A stretch of DNA of 64,000 bases, taken from the NCBI GenBank assembly GCA_040766985.1, contig JAXGPL010000011.1:1-64000 (forward strand), written 5' to 3'. Below the pieces are notes generated by a model, which had not been told where the DNA came from, made no database searches, and was given only the letters and a program-made list of their open reading frames with translations. The first letter of the stretch is position 1. Each line of letters begins with the position of its first letter. The stretch comes from JAXGPL01 sp040766985 (lineage in GTDB: Bacteria; Bacillota; Sulfobacillia; JAUYEG01). The translations under genes were made by a program, and so were the position numbers. This document shows, piece after piece, positions 18,090-26,738 of the stretch.

Positions 18090-19518
18090 TTGGAACCCAA
18101 GGCAAGAACCGCGATATCGTACATCGACGACAACCGCTCACGCATCACCGGGCTATCCGATGCCATATGGCGATTTGCCGAGGTCGCGCTCCATGAAGAG
18201 CGTTCCGCAGAGGCGCTGGCAAATGCGCTCAGGGAGGAGGGTTTCGCGGTTGAGACCGGGGCCGGTGGCATGCCCACCGCGTTCGTGGCTTCGTGGGGGC
18301 AGGGCCGGCCGGTCGTCGGTTTCCTTGGTGAGTACGACGCCCTGGCGGGGCTTTCCCAGAAGGCGGTGCCGCACAAAGAAGCTCTCGTCCCTGGGGCGGC
18401 CGGACACGGGTGCGGTCACAACCTGCACGGGGTGGCGGCTTTCGCCGCTGCGGCGGGGCTCAAGCAGGAGATGGTCCAACGCGGCCTCTGCGGGACGATC
18501 AAATACTTCGGCTGCCCTGCCGAGGAGAACCTCAGCGGCAAAGCATTCATGGCAAGGGACGGTGTGTTCGACGGGTGTGACGTCTGCTTTGAATGGCACG
18601 CCGGCCCTTTCAACAGGCCGGGAACAGGCACATCGCTTGCCAATAACGCTGCTAACTTCACTTTCTACGGCCGGTCGGCGCACGCGGCCGGCGACCCCTA
18701 CAACGGTCGGAGCGCGCTCGATGCCGTGCAGTTGATGAACCTTGGCGTGGAGTTCCTGCGCGAACACATGCCGCCACGCACACGCGTCCATTACGTGATT
18801 ACCAACGGCGGCGGGCAGCCCAACGTGGTGCCGCCGGTCGCCACAGTCTGGTATCTGGTGCGCGCCGAACGCCGGCAAGACGTCGACGACCTCTGGGGGC
18901 GGATCATCAAGTGCGCCAACGGTGCGGCGGAGATGACCGAGACCACCTATCAGATGGAATTGCTCAAGGCTATCTGGAACGTGCTTCCCAACACCCCGTT
19001 GACCGACCTTCTCTTTGAGTGCTTCGAGCGCGTCGGGCCGCCGAAGCTGTCCGCCGCGGATTTGGAGTTTGCCAACGAGATCGCCAAGTCCATCTCGCCG
19101 GCGGTCAAGGAATCGTCGTTGCGAAGACACCAGATTCCCGAGGAGTACCGGGACAGGGTGTACTGCGACGTGGAAGCTGCCTAGGCCGCCTGCGGAAGAC
19201 GAACCCGGCGGGTCGACCGATGTCGGCGACGTAAGCTGGTGTTGTCCCACCGCCCGGCTCCGTGCCGCGAGCCAGGTCTTTGGGTCCCCCGGCCACTCCT
19301 GGCAGAACGTAGCCCAATCCGGTATGGGCATCGGCCATGCCGGTATGCTCGCCGGGGCCAAAGTGATGGCGGAGGCGGCTACGGAGTTCCTTACCGATCC
19401 TTCGCTCCGCGAATGCGTGAGAGCTGACTTTGACCGCCGGCGCGGCGGCATGACGTACTTCAGTGCTATGCCGCCCGGGCAGAAGCCCGCGTTCCATCAG
19501 TTTGCGGTCAAGGATTGA
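18090..19518 (+). pseudogene. M20 amidohydrolase (AbgB-like), one frameshift
   Basis: TTG 18090 follows GGGAGGC by seven bases. The first frame runs through FLGEYDALAG, GHGCGHNLHGVA, CPAEENLSGKAFM, HAGPFN and GRSAHAAGDPYNGRSALDA, all typical of AbgB-like M20 amidohydrolases with two catalytic zinc ions. It stops at 19184. The missing C-terminus continues in the next frame from about 19182: STDVGDVSWCCPTA, GSPGHSWQ, GIGHAGM, to the stop at 19518. Together they give a normal-length enzyme of about 475 residues. AbgB cleaves p-aminobenzoyl-glutamate; the substrate here is unknown. The +1 shift may be an error or a mutation. Downstream genes also act on amides or amino acids. Confidence 0.75.
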
Positions 19519-19532
19519 TGCCGCTGCAGTGC

Positions 19533-19570
19533 GGGGAACCTGGCTCCCGGACCTGGAATTCAGGTTCCCC
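19533..19570 (+). terminator. Hairpin after the M20 gene
   Basis: GGGGAACCTG at 19533-19542 pairs perfectly with CAGGTTCCCC at 19561-19570 around an 18-base loop, 15 bases after the M20 stop. No long T-run follows. Confidence 0.5.
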
Positions 19571-19697
19571 ACATTGAAACCCTCCGGACACCGCCCGCAT
19601 TGCCGCAGCGGCGTGAGCAGGGCGCCGCCCTCGTCCGCAGAAAGAAAGAGACATCTGCCCTAAGGCCTGGTCGCCCGCCGGGATGGAGGATGGTTTT

Positions 19698-20792
19698 GTG
19701 AATTCGATGGTCATCGGCGTCAACAAGGAAGAGCTTGATACACCCGCCCTGCTCATCGACCTTGACCGCCTGGAGCGCAACATCAAGTCCACGGCGGCGT
19801 TCTTCAAGGCGCGCGGGGTCAACTGGCGGCCCCATTCCACGGGTCACAAGCTGCCGCCCGTCGCGCACCTCGAGCTTGCCGCGGGCGCGATCGGCATCAT
19901 CTGCGCCAAGCTTGGCGAGGCCGAGGTCATGGCCGATGCCGGCGTGACCGGCATCATGGTCGGCAACCAGGTCGTCGGGCCGCTCAAGACGCGCCGGCTG
20001 GCGTTGCTCTGCCGCCGGTCGCCCGTAATCGTCGCGGCGGACGACGCCGGCAACGTACGCCAACTCGCCGCGGCCGCTGGCGAGGCCGGTACGACCATAC
20101 CGGTTGTCGTGGAGGTTGACGTGAGCGGCGGCACCGGCAGGGCAGGGGTGCAGCCGGGAGAGCCTGCCCTCAAGCTTGCCCGCGAAATTGCGGCGCAGCA
20201 AAACCTCAGGTTCGCGGGCGTCATGGGCTGGGAGGGGCATACCCGCAGGATCAAGGATCTCGGCGAACGCAGGGCGGCGATCGAGAAGGCCGTCGGTTCT
20301 CTTGTGCAAACCGCCGAACTGTGCCGCCGGCACGGGCTCCCCGTGGAGATCGTCAGCTGCGGTGGCAGCGGCACGCAGGACTTCAGTTCGCTCGTCCCCG
20401 GCGTCACGGAAATCCAGGCCGGCGGCATGGTCTTCAACGACACGTGGTACGCCAGCCTCGGGGTTACCACCGAGCACGCCTTGACCGTCCTGAGCACGGT
20501 GACCAGCCGCCCGGCGTCGACTACGGTCACGACAGACGCCGGCAAGAAGGCCATGAGTATCGATGTGTCCCCGCCGCAGCCGGTCGGGTTGGAGGCGGTT
20601 TCCGTGGGGTTGTCCGCCGAGCACGGCACGGCTCGCCTTAAGGAACCTTCCGCGCTGCGTGTGGGCGACAAACTGGAGTGGATCGTCGGCTACGGCGACA
20701 CGACGGTGCACATGCATGACGAAGTATACGGCATTCGTAACGGCAGGGTGGAAACCGTCTGGGCCGTGGTGGGGCGGGGCAAGATCCGCTAG
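19698..20792 (+). CDS. D-threonine-aldolase / D-serine-dehydratase-like protein (fold-type III PLP family)
   Basis: GTG 19698 sits eight bases after GGAGG (19685-19689), better placed than ATG 19683; this gives 364 residues. The barrel starts ELDTPALLIDLDRLERNI, then GAIGIICAKLGEAEVM, VVVEVDVSGG.GRAGV, VSCGGSGT and a C-terminal beta domain with YGDTTVHMHDEVYGI, whose His-x-x...His/Asp residues fit the metal site of this family. The Schiff-base motif, normally RPH-x-K-(T/G)-HK, reads RPHSTGHK: Thr48 replaces the expected Lys, while Lys51 remains. The enzyme may therefore be inactive, altered, or carry a base error. It lies between the M20 and carbamoylase-type hydrolases. Confidence 0.75.
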   Translation: MNSMVIGVNKEELDTPALLIDLDRLERNIKSTAAFFKARGVNWRPHSTGHKLPPVAHLELAAGAIGIICAKLGEAEVMADAGVTGIMVGNQVVGPLKTRRLALLCRRSPVIVAADDAGNVRQLAAAAGEAGTTIPVVVEVDVSGGTGRAGVQPGEPALKLAREIAAQQNLRFAGVMGWEGHTRRIKDLGERRAAIEKAVGSLVQTAELCRRHGLPVEIVSCGGSGTQDFSSLVPGVTEIQAGGMVFNDTWYASLGVTTEHALTVLSTVTSRPASTTVTTDAGKKAMSIDVSPPQPVGLEAVSVGLSAEHGTARLKEPSALRVGDKLEWIVGYGDTTVHMHDEVYGIRNGRVETVWAVVGRGKIR

Positions 20793-20819
20793 GGAGAGCC
20801 CTCGACTGCCTCGCCGTGA

Positions 20820-20845
20820 GGGGTCCGGCGGTGTCGCCGGACCCC
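20820..20845 (+). terminator. GC-rich hairpin after the D-threonine-aldolase-like gene
   Basis: An 11-bp perfect stem, GGGGTCCGGCG with its complement, closes a GTGT loop 28 bases after the stop. No T-run follows. Confidence 0.55.
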
Positions 20846-20971
20846 GGCAAGAAAGCCCCCCACGCAAAGCTCCCCCTCACGTGGGCTCCGGATGATATGC
20901 TGAGAGCGTATTCCCGCGCACGCCCAATGGCATGCGGAGATGCGTGCAGTCCCTAGGAGGCTGACCTTGCG

Positions 20972-22246
20972 GTGCCCCTGAACCCAAAGCGGCTCCTCGC
21001 CGATATGGACCGGTTTGCAGCAATCGGCGCGACCCCGGCCGGCGGCGTTTCCCGCCTGGCCTTTTCCGAGGCGGACCACAAAGCCAGGTTGTTGTTGATC
21101 GAACAGCTGCGAGAAGCCGGCATGGCCGTCCGGATCGACAGGTTCGGCAACATCTGGGGGCGCGCGGGGACGGAATGGGACGTTCCCGCCGTCATCGCAG
21201 GCTCGCACCTCGACAGCGTACCGGACGGCGGCCGGTTCGACGGCGCGCTGGGGGTTCTGGCTGCCCTGGAGGTTGTGCGAGCTCTCGCCGAAGACGAACG
21301 CCTCCCCGGGGGCGTCCCGCTCGGAGTCGTCGACTTCGCCGCCGAGGAGTCCAGCCGGTACGGTATATCGACCATCGGGTCAAAGGGCTTGGCCGGGATT
21401 CTCGGCGACGACGAGATCGCCTCCCTGCGTGACCGGGAAGGGGTGGCCTTCCCTGACGCCGTCAGGCTCCGCGCGGGCTTTGAACTCGTGCCGGAGGGTC
21501 CGCAGGAGCCGGGTTCGCTAGGCTGCTTTCTTGAACTGCACATCGAGCAAGGCCGGGAGCTTGAACTTGCAGGCTCGCACCTTGGGGTGGTCATGGCAAT
21601 CGCCGCGCCGACCAGATTCCGCGTGACGGTGAACGGCGAGGCGGCACACTCCGGAGCAACGCTGATGACATGGCGCAAGGACGGCCTGGTGGCGGCGTCC
21701 GAGCTAATCCTGGCCCTCGAACGCATCGCCGAAGTCGAGGAGAACTACGGCACCGTCGCAACAGCCACCATCTTCGCGCTTCACCCCGTGAGCATCAACG
21801 TCGTGCCGGGCCGCGTTGAACTGGGGGTCGACATCCGCGGCATCGACGGTGCGAGCAAGCGTCGAGCAGTCAACCGATTCCACCAGACGATCCGGCGGGT
21901 TTCCGCGCAGCGCGGGATCGCGATCGAGGTCGAGCAGTTGGCCGACGAAGAGCCCGTGATCCTCCACCCCGGCGCCGTCGGGTGTGTGCGCGCGGGCTGC
22001 GATCGGTCGGGGTTTCCATACATGATCATGCAGAGCAGGGCGGGCCACGACACGATGAATATGTCGCGCATCTGCCCGGCGGGCATGTTGTTCGTGCCGA
22101 GCCGGGGCGGCATCAGCCACCATCCGGCGGAGTACACCGATCCCCAGCTGCTCTTGGAAGGCGCGACTGCGCTCATGGAGGGCGTCCTCGCGGCCGCTGC
22201 GATGGTCCGGGGCAGGCAGGAAGAGACACAAAGGGGCGGGGAGTGA
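20972..22246 (+). CDS. Zn-dependent amidase of the hydantoinase/carbamoylase (M20) family
   Basis: A 424-residue protein from GTG 20972 (AGGAGG about 10 bases upstream). Diagnostic blocks are AGSHLDSVPDGGRFDGALGVLA, FAAEESSRYG, LELHIEQGRELE, GEAAHSGAT and QSRAGHDTMNM, ending with SHHPAEYT. These carry the two-zinc site (His, Asp, Glu, His, His) and the dimer-interface His of N-carbamoyl-L-amino-acid hydrolase, allantoate amidohydrolase and beta-ureidopropionase. The exact substrate cannot be told from sequence. The OPRT-like gene follows directly, which suggests a pyrimidine or carbamoyl-amino-acid theme for this operon. Confidence 0.85.
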   Translation: MPLNPKRLLADMDRFAAIGATPAGGVSRLAFSEADHKARLLLIEQLREAGMAVRIDRFGNIWGRAGTEWDVPAVIAGSHLDSVPDGGRFDGALGVLAALEVVRALAEDERLPGGVPLGVVDFAAEESSRYGISTIGSKGLAGILGDDEIASLRDREGVAFPDAVRLRAGFELVPEGPQEPGSLGCFLELHIEQGRELELAGSHLGVVMAIAAPTRFRVTVNGEAAHSGATLMTWRKDGLVAASELILALERIAEVEENYGTVATATIFALHPVSINVVPGRVELGVDIRGIDGASKRRAVNRFHQTIRRVSAQRGIAIEVEQLADEEPVILHPGAVGCVRAGCDRSGFPYMIMQSRAGHDTMNMSRICPAGMLFVPSRGGISHHPAEYTDPQLLLEGATALMEGVLAAAAMVRGRQEETQRGGE

Positions 22247-22248
22247 CG

Positions 22249-22827
22249 ATGGCTGTCGACGCCGACCGCGTAATCCGAATGTTCGAGGCGGCGGGTGGTT
22301 TCCTGCGCGGCCACTTTGCTTTGACGTCAGGGGCCCATAGTTCGGGCTACGTGCAGAGCAGCCAGATCCTCGGGCGGCCGGAATTCACCGAGCCGCTCGC
22401 GTTTGAACTCGCGGCTCGTTTCCGGAACGATAACGTCACCTGTGTCGTCGGCCCGGCCCTCGGAGGCGCAATCCTTGCCTACGCCGTCGGGCGCCAACTG
22501 GGCGTCCGCGTGGTCTACGCCGAGCGCATCCAGGGTATCCTCAGCCTGGCCCGTGGCTATCAGATTGACGCTCACGACCGCGTGCTGGTCATCGAGGATG
22601 TCATCATCACAGGGCGGACGATCGAGGAAACCATCGAAATCGTGCGGCTGGCCGGAGCCAACGTGGTCGGCGTCGGCGTCATCCTGGACCGGTCCCGGGG
22701 GACGGTCTCGTTTGGCGTACGTGCCGAATACCTCGCCTCCTACGACTTCGAGGTCTACCCGGCGGACGACTGCCCGCTGTGCCGCGCCAACATCCCCATC
22801 CGGCGGCCGCGGTTCGGGCGCCTGTAG
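22249..22827 (+). CDS. pyrE: Orotate-phosphoribosyltransferase-like protein
   Basis: ATG 22249 follows GGGGAG and lies two bases after the stop of the carbamoylase-type gene. The 192-residue product shows the PRTase pattern: GHFALTSGAHSSGYVQS (PyrE-type N-terminus), VVGPALGGAILAYAVG, and the PRPP loop VLVIEDVIITGRTIEET with its acidic pair. A C-terminal CPLCRANIPI holds two Cys residues. PyrE joins orotate to PRPP. As no other pyr genes are present, a PyrE paralogue for another base is possible, so the symbol is tentative. Confidence 0.7.
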   Translation: MAVDADRVIRMFEAAGGFLRGHFALTSGAHSSGYVQSSQILGRPEFTEPLAFELAARFRNDNVTCVVGPALGGAILAYAVGRQLGVRVVYAERIQGILSLARGYQIDAHDRVLVIEDVIITGRTIEETIEIVRLAGANVVGVGVILDRSRGTVSFGVRAEYLASYDFEVYPADDCPLCRANIPIRRPRFGRL

Positions 22828-22861
22828 CTCTCTCTGGGCCCTGGGGCGGCAGACCGGCCGA

Positions 22862-22976
22862 CTGGGGCCGGCCAGCCGACCTACCGGCCAGCCGACCTAC
22901 CCGGCCGACCTACCGGCGTGCCCGGCCGACCTACCGACCTACCCGGCCGACCTACCGGCGTGCCCGGCCGACCCGG
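22862..22976. repeat. 21-bp tandem repeat array
   Basis: Units built on CCGGCCGACCTACC repeat with a 21-base period. A 37-base stretch starting at 22895 recurs exactly at 22937, that is two periods later. The array begins 35 bases after the OPRT-like stop and appears non-coding. Confidence 0.75.
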
Positions 22977-23006
22977 AGGTGGGGCCGGTGGGGTGGTATG
23001 GTGGGG

Positions 23007-23222
23007 GATGTGAGCCGAGGGGCGCAGTTCTTGGGGCGATGTGAGCTCGGGGGTGCAACCTCCAGCGCGACATGAGCCTAGGAGCACAACCAGCCCGCGG
23101 ACATGAGTCGCGGGGCGCATCACGTCAGATATTGAGCCTGTCGGCACCGTTGCTACGGCTACTTGTGCTCCTGGGCACAGGTCCACACCGCGACCTGTGC
23201 CCAGGAGCACAAGTCCTCCCTC
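23007..23222. repeat. 31-bp degenerate tandem repeat array
   Basis: Units beginning GATGTGAGCC, GATGTGAGCT, GACATGAGCC and GACATGAGTC start at 23007, 23038, 23069 and 23100, exactly 31 bases apart. Each continues with a purine-rich GGGGYGCA-like core. Less regular units follow from about 23128, and the last two form the inverted repeat at 23161-23214. Confidence 0.7.
23161..23214. repeat. 23-bp perfect inverted repeat with 8-base loop
   Basis: The left arm (23161-23183, beginning ACTTGTGCTCC) is the exact reverse complement of the right arm (23192-23214, ending GGAGCACAAGT), with an 8-base spacer. Both arms resemble the 31-bp repeat unit in opposite orientation. It could act as a terminator for the OPRT-like transcript, although no T-run follows. 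Confidence 0.75.
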
Positions 23223-23314
23223 GCCGGTCGGCCGCCAAGGTTTTCCCGGTGAGGAGGCAGAAAGCCCTCCCCTTGGGGGGATGAGCCATCAGCGAATTCG
23301 TCTTCTGCTCCACT

Positions 23315-23449
23315 GTGGCCAAGGAAGTCCCTCTGCCGGAGGCCGCCACGCTCCTCAGACCAGGTAGTATCGCGGAGCAGCATCTGCGGCTGACGCGGGA
23401 CTACCTCGCGGCCAGGCAGGGCCGCCAGACGGTGACCCAGGCGGATTAG
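23315..23449 (+). CDS. Possible 44-residue protein before the YgjP-like gene
   Basis: From GTG 23315 the frame gives a product with MAKEVPLPEAATLLRPG then IAEQHLRLTRDYLAARQG, ending two bases before the next ATG. It has protein-like composition and the frame extends upstream without a start (ISEFVFC). No family was recognised, and it could be a remnant. Confidence 0.25.
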   Translation: MAKEVPLPEAATLLRPGSIAEQHLRLTRDYLAARQGRQTVTQAD

Positions 23450-23451
23450 CC

Positions 23452-24312
23452 ATGACGAAGCGAGTGGCGGACCTGCAGCTCCAATCTGCCGGCGGCCAGG
23501 ACTACTCGGTCAGGGTCAGCCCCCGGGCCAAGCGCGTCAACCTGACGATGTCGGCGACAGACGGCCTGGTCGTCGTCGTGCCCAAGGGCTACGACCTGCG
23601 TCGCATCCCTGCCTTGCTAGATCTGGAAGCCAACCGCCGCTGGATCGAGCGAGCATCCGCTCGCGTGTCCGCCGCCCGCCCGCTCCCGCTCCCCGGGGTC
23701 GATACGGGCGGCCCGGAGACTATCCTCCTGCCGAGCATCGGCGAGGTCTGGGTTGTCGAGTACCATCGCGGCGACGACCGGGGGGGCCGCGGCGACGACC
23801 GGGAGGGCCGCGGCGACGACCGGGAGGGCCGCAGCGACGACCGGGAGAACCGCAGCGACGGCGGTCGAAGCTCCGCACGGGTGGTCCGGCTTCGCCAGGC
23901 CTCCACCGGCAACCGCCTCGTGCTCTCCGGCGAGACGAACCACCGGGCTGCGTGCCTTGCCCTCCTGCGCAGATGGCTGCGACTCAAAGCCCGCCGGCAT
24001 TTGGTGCGGTGGCTTGAGGACCTTGCGGTGGAGTTGGGCATGACCTTCACGCGGGCGGCGGTGCGGGCCCAGCGGACCCGCTGGGGCAGTTGCTCGCTGC
24101 GTAAGTCGATTAATCTTAACGTCAAGTTGCTGTTTCTGCCGCCGGAACTGGTCCGTTACGTGCTGGTTCATGAGCTGTGCCATACCGTGCATCCCAACCA
24201 CTCGCCCGAGTTCTGGCGATTGGTTTCGCGGCATGAGCCGGGTTTCCGTGAACGGCGCAGGGTCTTGCGGCTGGCCGCACGCTACGTGCCCGATTGGGTC
24301 GCCCCCAACTAG
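23452..24312 (+). CDS. YgjP-like (DUF45 / M48-like) metallopeptidase
   Basis: A 286-residue protein whose C-terminal domain holds RTRWGSCSLRKSINLNVKLLFLPPELVRYVLVHELCHTVH in pieces, followed by HPNHSPEFW. The HELCH motif at about residues 240-244 is the HExxH zinc site and WGSCS is the family hallmark. Function in bacteria is poorly known. The central region (about 106-135) is replaced by a run of heptads GDDREGR, encoded by a 21-bp tandem repeat, which inserts a charged linker between the N-terminal half and the catalytic half. The insert is unusual for the family. Confidence 0.8.
   Translation: MTKRVADLQLQSAGGQDYSVRVSPRAKRVNLTMSATDGLVVVVPKGYDLRRIPALLDLEANRRWIERASARVSAARPLPLPGVDTGGPETILLPSIGEVWVVEYHRGDDRGGRGDDREGRGDDREGRSDDRENRSDGGRSSARVVRLRQASTGNRLVLSGETNHRAACLALLRRWLRLKARRHLVRWLEDLAVELGMTFTRAAVRAQRTRWGSCSLRKSINLNVKLLFLPPELVRYVLVHELCHTVHPNHSPEFWRLVSRHEPGFRERRRVLRLAARYVPDWVAPN
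23767..23850 (+). repeat. 21-bp in-frame tandem repeat inside the YgjP-like gene
   Basis: Four units of CGCGGCGACGACCGGGAGGGC-type sequence (one unit has GGGGGGGC, the last CGCAGC...GAAC) start at 23767, 23788, 23809 and 23830. They encode GDDREGR-like heptads. The period equals that of the array at 22862. Confidence 0.85.
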
Positions 24313-24424
24313 AGTGAGGAGGTCTTGAAGACGAGGTTTGCGGGTGCCTTGTCTACGTCCTATCTGGCTAACATATACCTAGCCTGACATCGGGCACGAC
24401 CGAAGCAACCGGAGGACTGCTCCA

Positions 24425-26683
24425 TTGCGCAAACGGAAGATCACTGTATCCCGAAGCAGTAGGCACCTCAATCGCCGTCGCAGGTATCTCGGCATACTGG
24501 TGGCAGGGATACTGCTCGCCGTCGTTGCCGGGATGGCCACGCTTGCCTACCAACGCCGGGGCGCTCTTGATTCGGTCTCGACGTTCATCGCCGCCCTCGC
24601 CGAAGGCGATATGGAAGCGGCCAGAACGTATCTCACCCCAGACGCGGCAGGACAACGCGACGCCCTCGAGTCGCTGGCTATCCTCGCCTGTAATGTCGAA
24701 GCGGCTCCCCGCATCGACCCTGGGGTTCGCATCGACTGGCCTGCGTACCTCATCCGCCGCGAGGTCGCGATACCGATTGTCCAGCCCGAAGAAACGGACT
24801 GGGTCAACATCGGTCTGCGGCGCACTTCCGCCGGTTGGCTCGTCTCGCGCCTCCCTGACCTGCTGGCGCACCCAGCCGCGGTCATGGTCCGGACGGAATC
24901 AGCGGGCCCGATTGGTCAGGCCGGCCTGCTGATTCGAGGGCGCGAGATCGCTGTTGACGAGGCTGGCGCGGGGCCACCCGGGCATGAAGTGGGGTTCGCC
25001 GTGGTCCTGAGCGGCCGGCTGCTTTCATTCCAGCCGGCCGGGCAGCCGATAGAGCTCTCCAAGCTGGTCCTATTCAACGCTACGGGGCCCGTTGTCGAAA
25101 CGGAGACCGAGGGAATCGTCCAGACCGCCCCGGGGCTGGCCCTCTACGACTTTAGCGGGTCCCGGCCCGCCCACCTCGGGCACCTTATCCCCGGCTCGAC
25201 AGGACTCCAGGCATATGCGTGGCTGGGCAACGTCTATGCGGTCGCGCAGGTCGAGCCCTTTTCCCCGGCGCGCATCAGGGTCGCCCTGAACACGACTGAC
25301 TTCCTCGGCCTCGAGCACACCCGGGTTGCGGCCAGGTCCGGCGGCAGGCTGACCGTCACCGACCGGCTCACCGGCCGCAAGGTCAACATCAACGCCGGCA
25401 CGACCGTCGTCCTCCGCCGCTCCGGAAGCGGTGTCATCGCCGAGACCACCGGCGGCTATCCGCTGCTGTCAAGCGACCTCCGCCTCTTCGTCACGGCCGC
25501 CCAGGGTGAGCGGATCACGATCACCACCATCGGCCGCGGGACCGGCGCTAGCGGGTTCGCGCCTAGCTACCGCGGGCACATCGAGGTGGCCCCGGGCAGG
25601 GGCAGCGGCGTGAACGTGATCAACGACGTGCCGCTCAACGAATACCTCTACTCCGTCGTCCCCAGCGAGATGCCCGTCGGCTACGGCCTGGAGGCCCTCA
25701 AGGTCCAGGCCGTGGCGGCCCGCGCCTATGCCGTCGCGGCAATGCTCGGCGGCGGATACGTGTCCTACGGCGCTCATGCCGAGGATAGCGTGATGTCCCA
25801 GGTGTACAACAACGTGCCGGAGGTGCCGGTGAGCAGCCAGGCCGTCGAGGCAACCAGCCTGGAGGTACCCGTGTACCAGGGCGAAATCGTCGATGCCCGT
25901 TTCTACTCGACCTCCTGTGGCTTCACTGCCAACGCGCACGAGGTCTGGGCGACGAACGGCGAGTTTCCCGGCCAGGTCATACCCTACCTGCGGGCGGTTC
26001 CTCAGACCTCGCTCGTGGAAACCTTACCTGACGAGCAGGCAATGACCGGTTTCCTTAACCGCACCGACCTTGATGCGCCCGAAGCTGCCGCTCCGTTCTT
26101 CCGGTGGTCGGTCACCATGACCCGCGAGGAAATGGAGGCCAGCATCCGCTCAAACCTGCGCCCACGATACGAAGCCGACCCGGGATTTGTCCTCACCCTG
26201 GACCAGCACGGCCGCTTCGTCTCAAAGGCGGTCCCCTCCGGCGACCCGATCGGCCGCCTGAAGGACATCCGGGTCATCAACCGCGGCCAGGGCGGCAACA
26301 TCATGGTCCTTGAGATCGTCGGCACCAACGGGACGTACCGCATCGTCAAGGAGTACAATATACGCTTCACGCTCCGCCCGGTGCAGTACCTTGCGGGCAG
26401 GCCCCCTCTGGCCCTGCGGCTCCAGAACGGCTCGACGCGCAACAACTACTCCATCCTGCCGAGCGCGTTCACGGTGTTCGAGCTGACGCGGGACGAGGCG
26501 GACGAGGTCACGCAGATCAGAATCGTGGGCGGCGGGAACGGGCACGGGGCCGGGATGAGCCAGACCGGCGCTGGAGCTCTGGCCGCCCGGGGCTGGAGCT
26601 ACCGGGAGATCCTGCTCCACTACTACCCGGGCGCGGAGGTCATTGACCTGGCGGCAGAGGAGGGGCCCCCGGCTTCTCCGTAA
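24425..26683 (+). CDS. SpoIID/LytB-domain protein
   Basis: TTG 24425 follows GGAGG by nine bases; the product is 752 residues. A basic N-terminus and one membrane helix (about residues 20-38) are followed by an NTF2-like segment (FIAALAEGDMEAARTYL). The C-terminal third is the SpoIID/LytB domain: VPLNEYLYSVVPSEMP, ALKVQAVAARAYAV, RFYSTSCGFTANAHEVW and GGGNGHGAGMSQTGAGALAARGWSYREIL. SpoIID is a lytic transglycosylase that removes peptidoglycan stem-peptide-free strands during engulfment. This protein is about twice the length of SpoIID, so it is a LytB-like paralogue or a fused form acting on cell wall outside the membrane. Confidence 0.85.
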   Translation: MRKRKITVSRSSRHLNRRRRYLGILVAGILLAVVAGMATLAYQRRGALDSVSTFIAALAEGDMEAARTYLTPDAAGQRDALESLAILACNVEAAPRIDPGVRIDWPAYLIRREVAIPIVQPEETDWVNIGLRRTSAGWLVSRLPDLLAHPAAVMVRTESAGPIGQAGLLIRGREIAVDEAGAGPPGHEVGFAVVLSGRLLSFQPAGQPIELSKLVLFNATGPVVETETEGIVQTAPGLALYDFSGSRPAHLGHLIPGSTGLQAYAWLGNVYAVAQVEPFSPARIRVALNTTDFLGLEHTRVAARSGGRLTVTDRLTGRKVNINAGTTVVLRRSGSGVIAETTGGYPLLSSDLRLFVTAAQGERITITTIGRGTGASGFAPSYRGHIEVAPGRGSGVNVINDVPLNEYLYSVVPSEMPVGYGLEALKVQAVAARAYAVAAMLGGGYVSYGAHAEDSVMSQVYNNVPEVPVSSQAVEATSLEVPVYQGEIVDARFYSTSCGFTANAHEVWATNGEFPGQVIPYLRAVPQTSLVETLPDEQAMTGFLNRTDLDAPEAAAPFFRWSVTMTREEMEASIRSNLRPRYEADPGFVLTLDQHGRFVSKAVPSGDPIGRLKDIRVINRGQGGNIMVLEIVGTNGTYRIVKEYNIRFTLRPVQYLAGRPPLALRLQNGSTRNNYSILPSAFTVFELTRDEADEVTQIRIVGGGNGHGAGMSQTGAGALAARGWSYREILLHYYPGAEVIDLAAEEGPPASP

Positions 26684-26738
26684 CCCCGGCGGGGTTGATG
26701 AAACTTCACGCCTCCCCCTCCCTTTGCAGCTACGTACC

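Larger units (their letters stand above)
22828..23451. other. Repeat-rich intergenic region
   Basis: About 620 bases between the OPRT-like gene and the YgjP-like gene. It holds a 21-bp tandem array (22862-22976), a 31-bp degenerate array (23007-23222) that includes a long inverted repeat, and a possible short gene at 23315-23449. No RNA family was recognised. Confidence 0.6.

Noticed and set aside
18153..20867. Minus-strand open frames of more than 430 residues opposite the M20 and D-threonine-aldolase-like genes
   Set aside because: High GC leaves long shadow frames; the plus strand has clear family motifs and ribosome sites.
23007..23222. 31-bp regular repeats as a CRISPR array
   Set aside because: Units are contiguous with no unique spacers between conserved repeats, and no cas genes are present.
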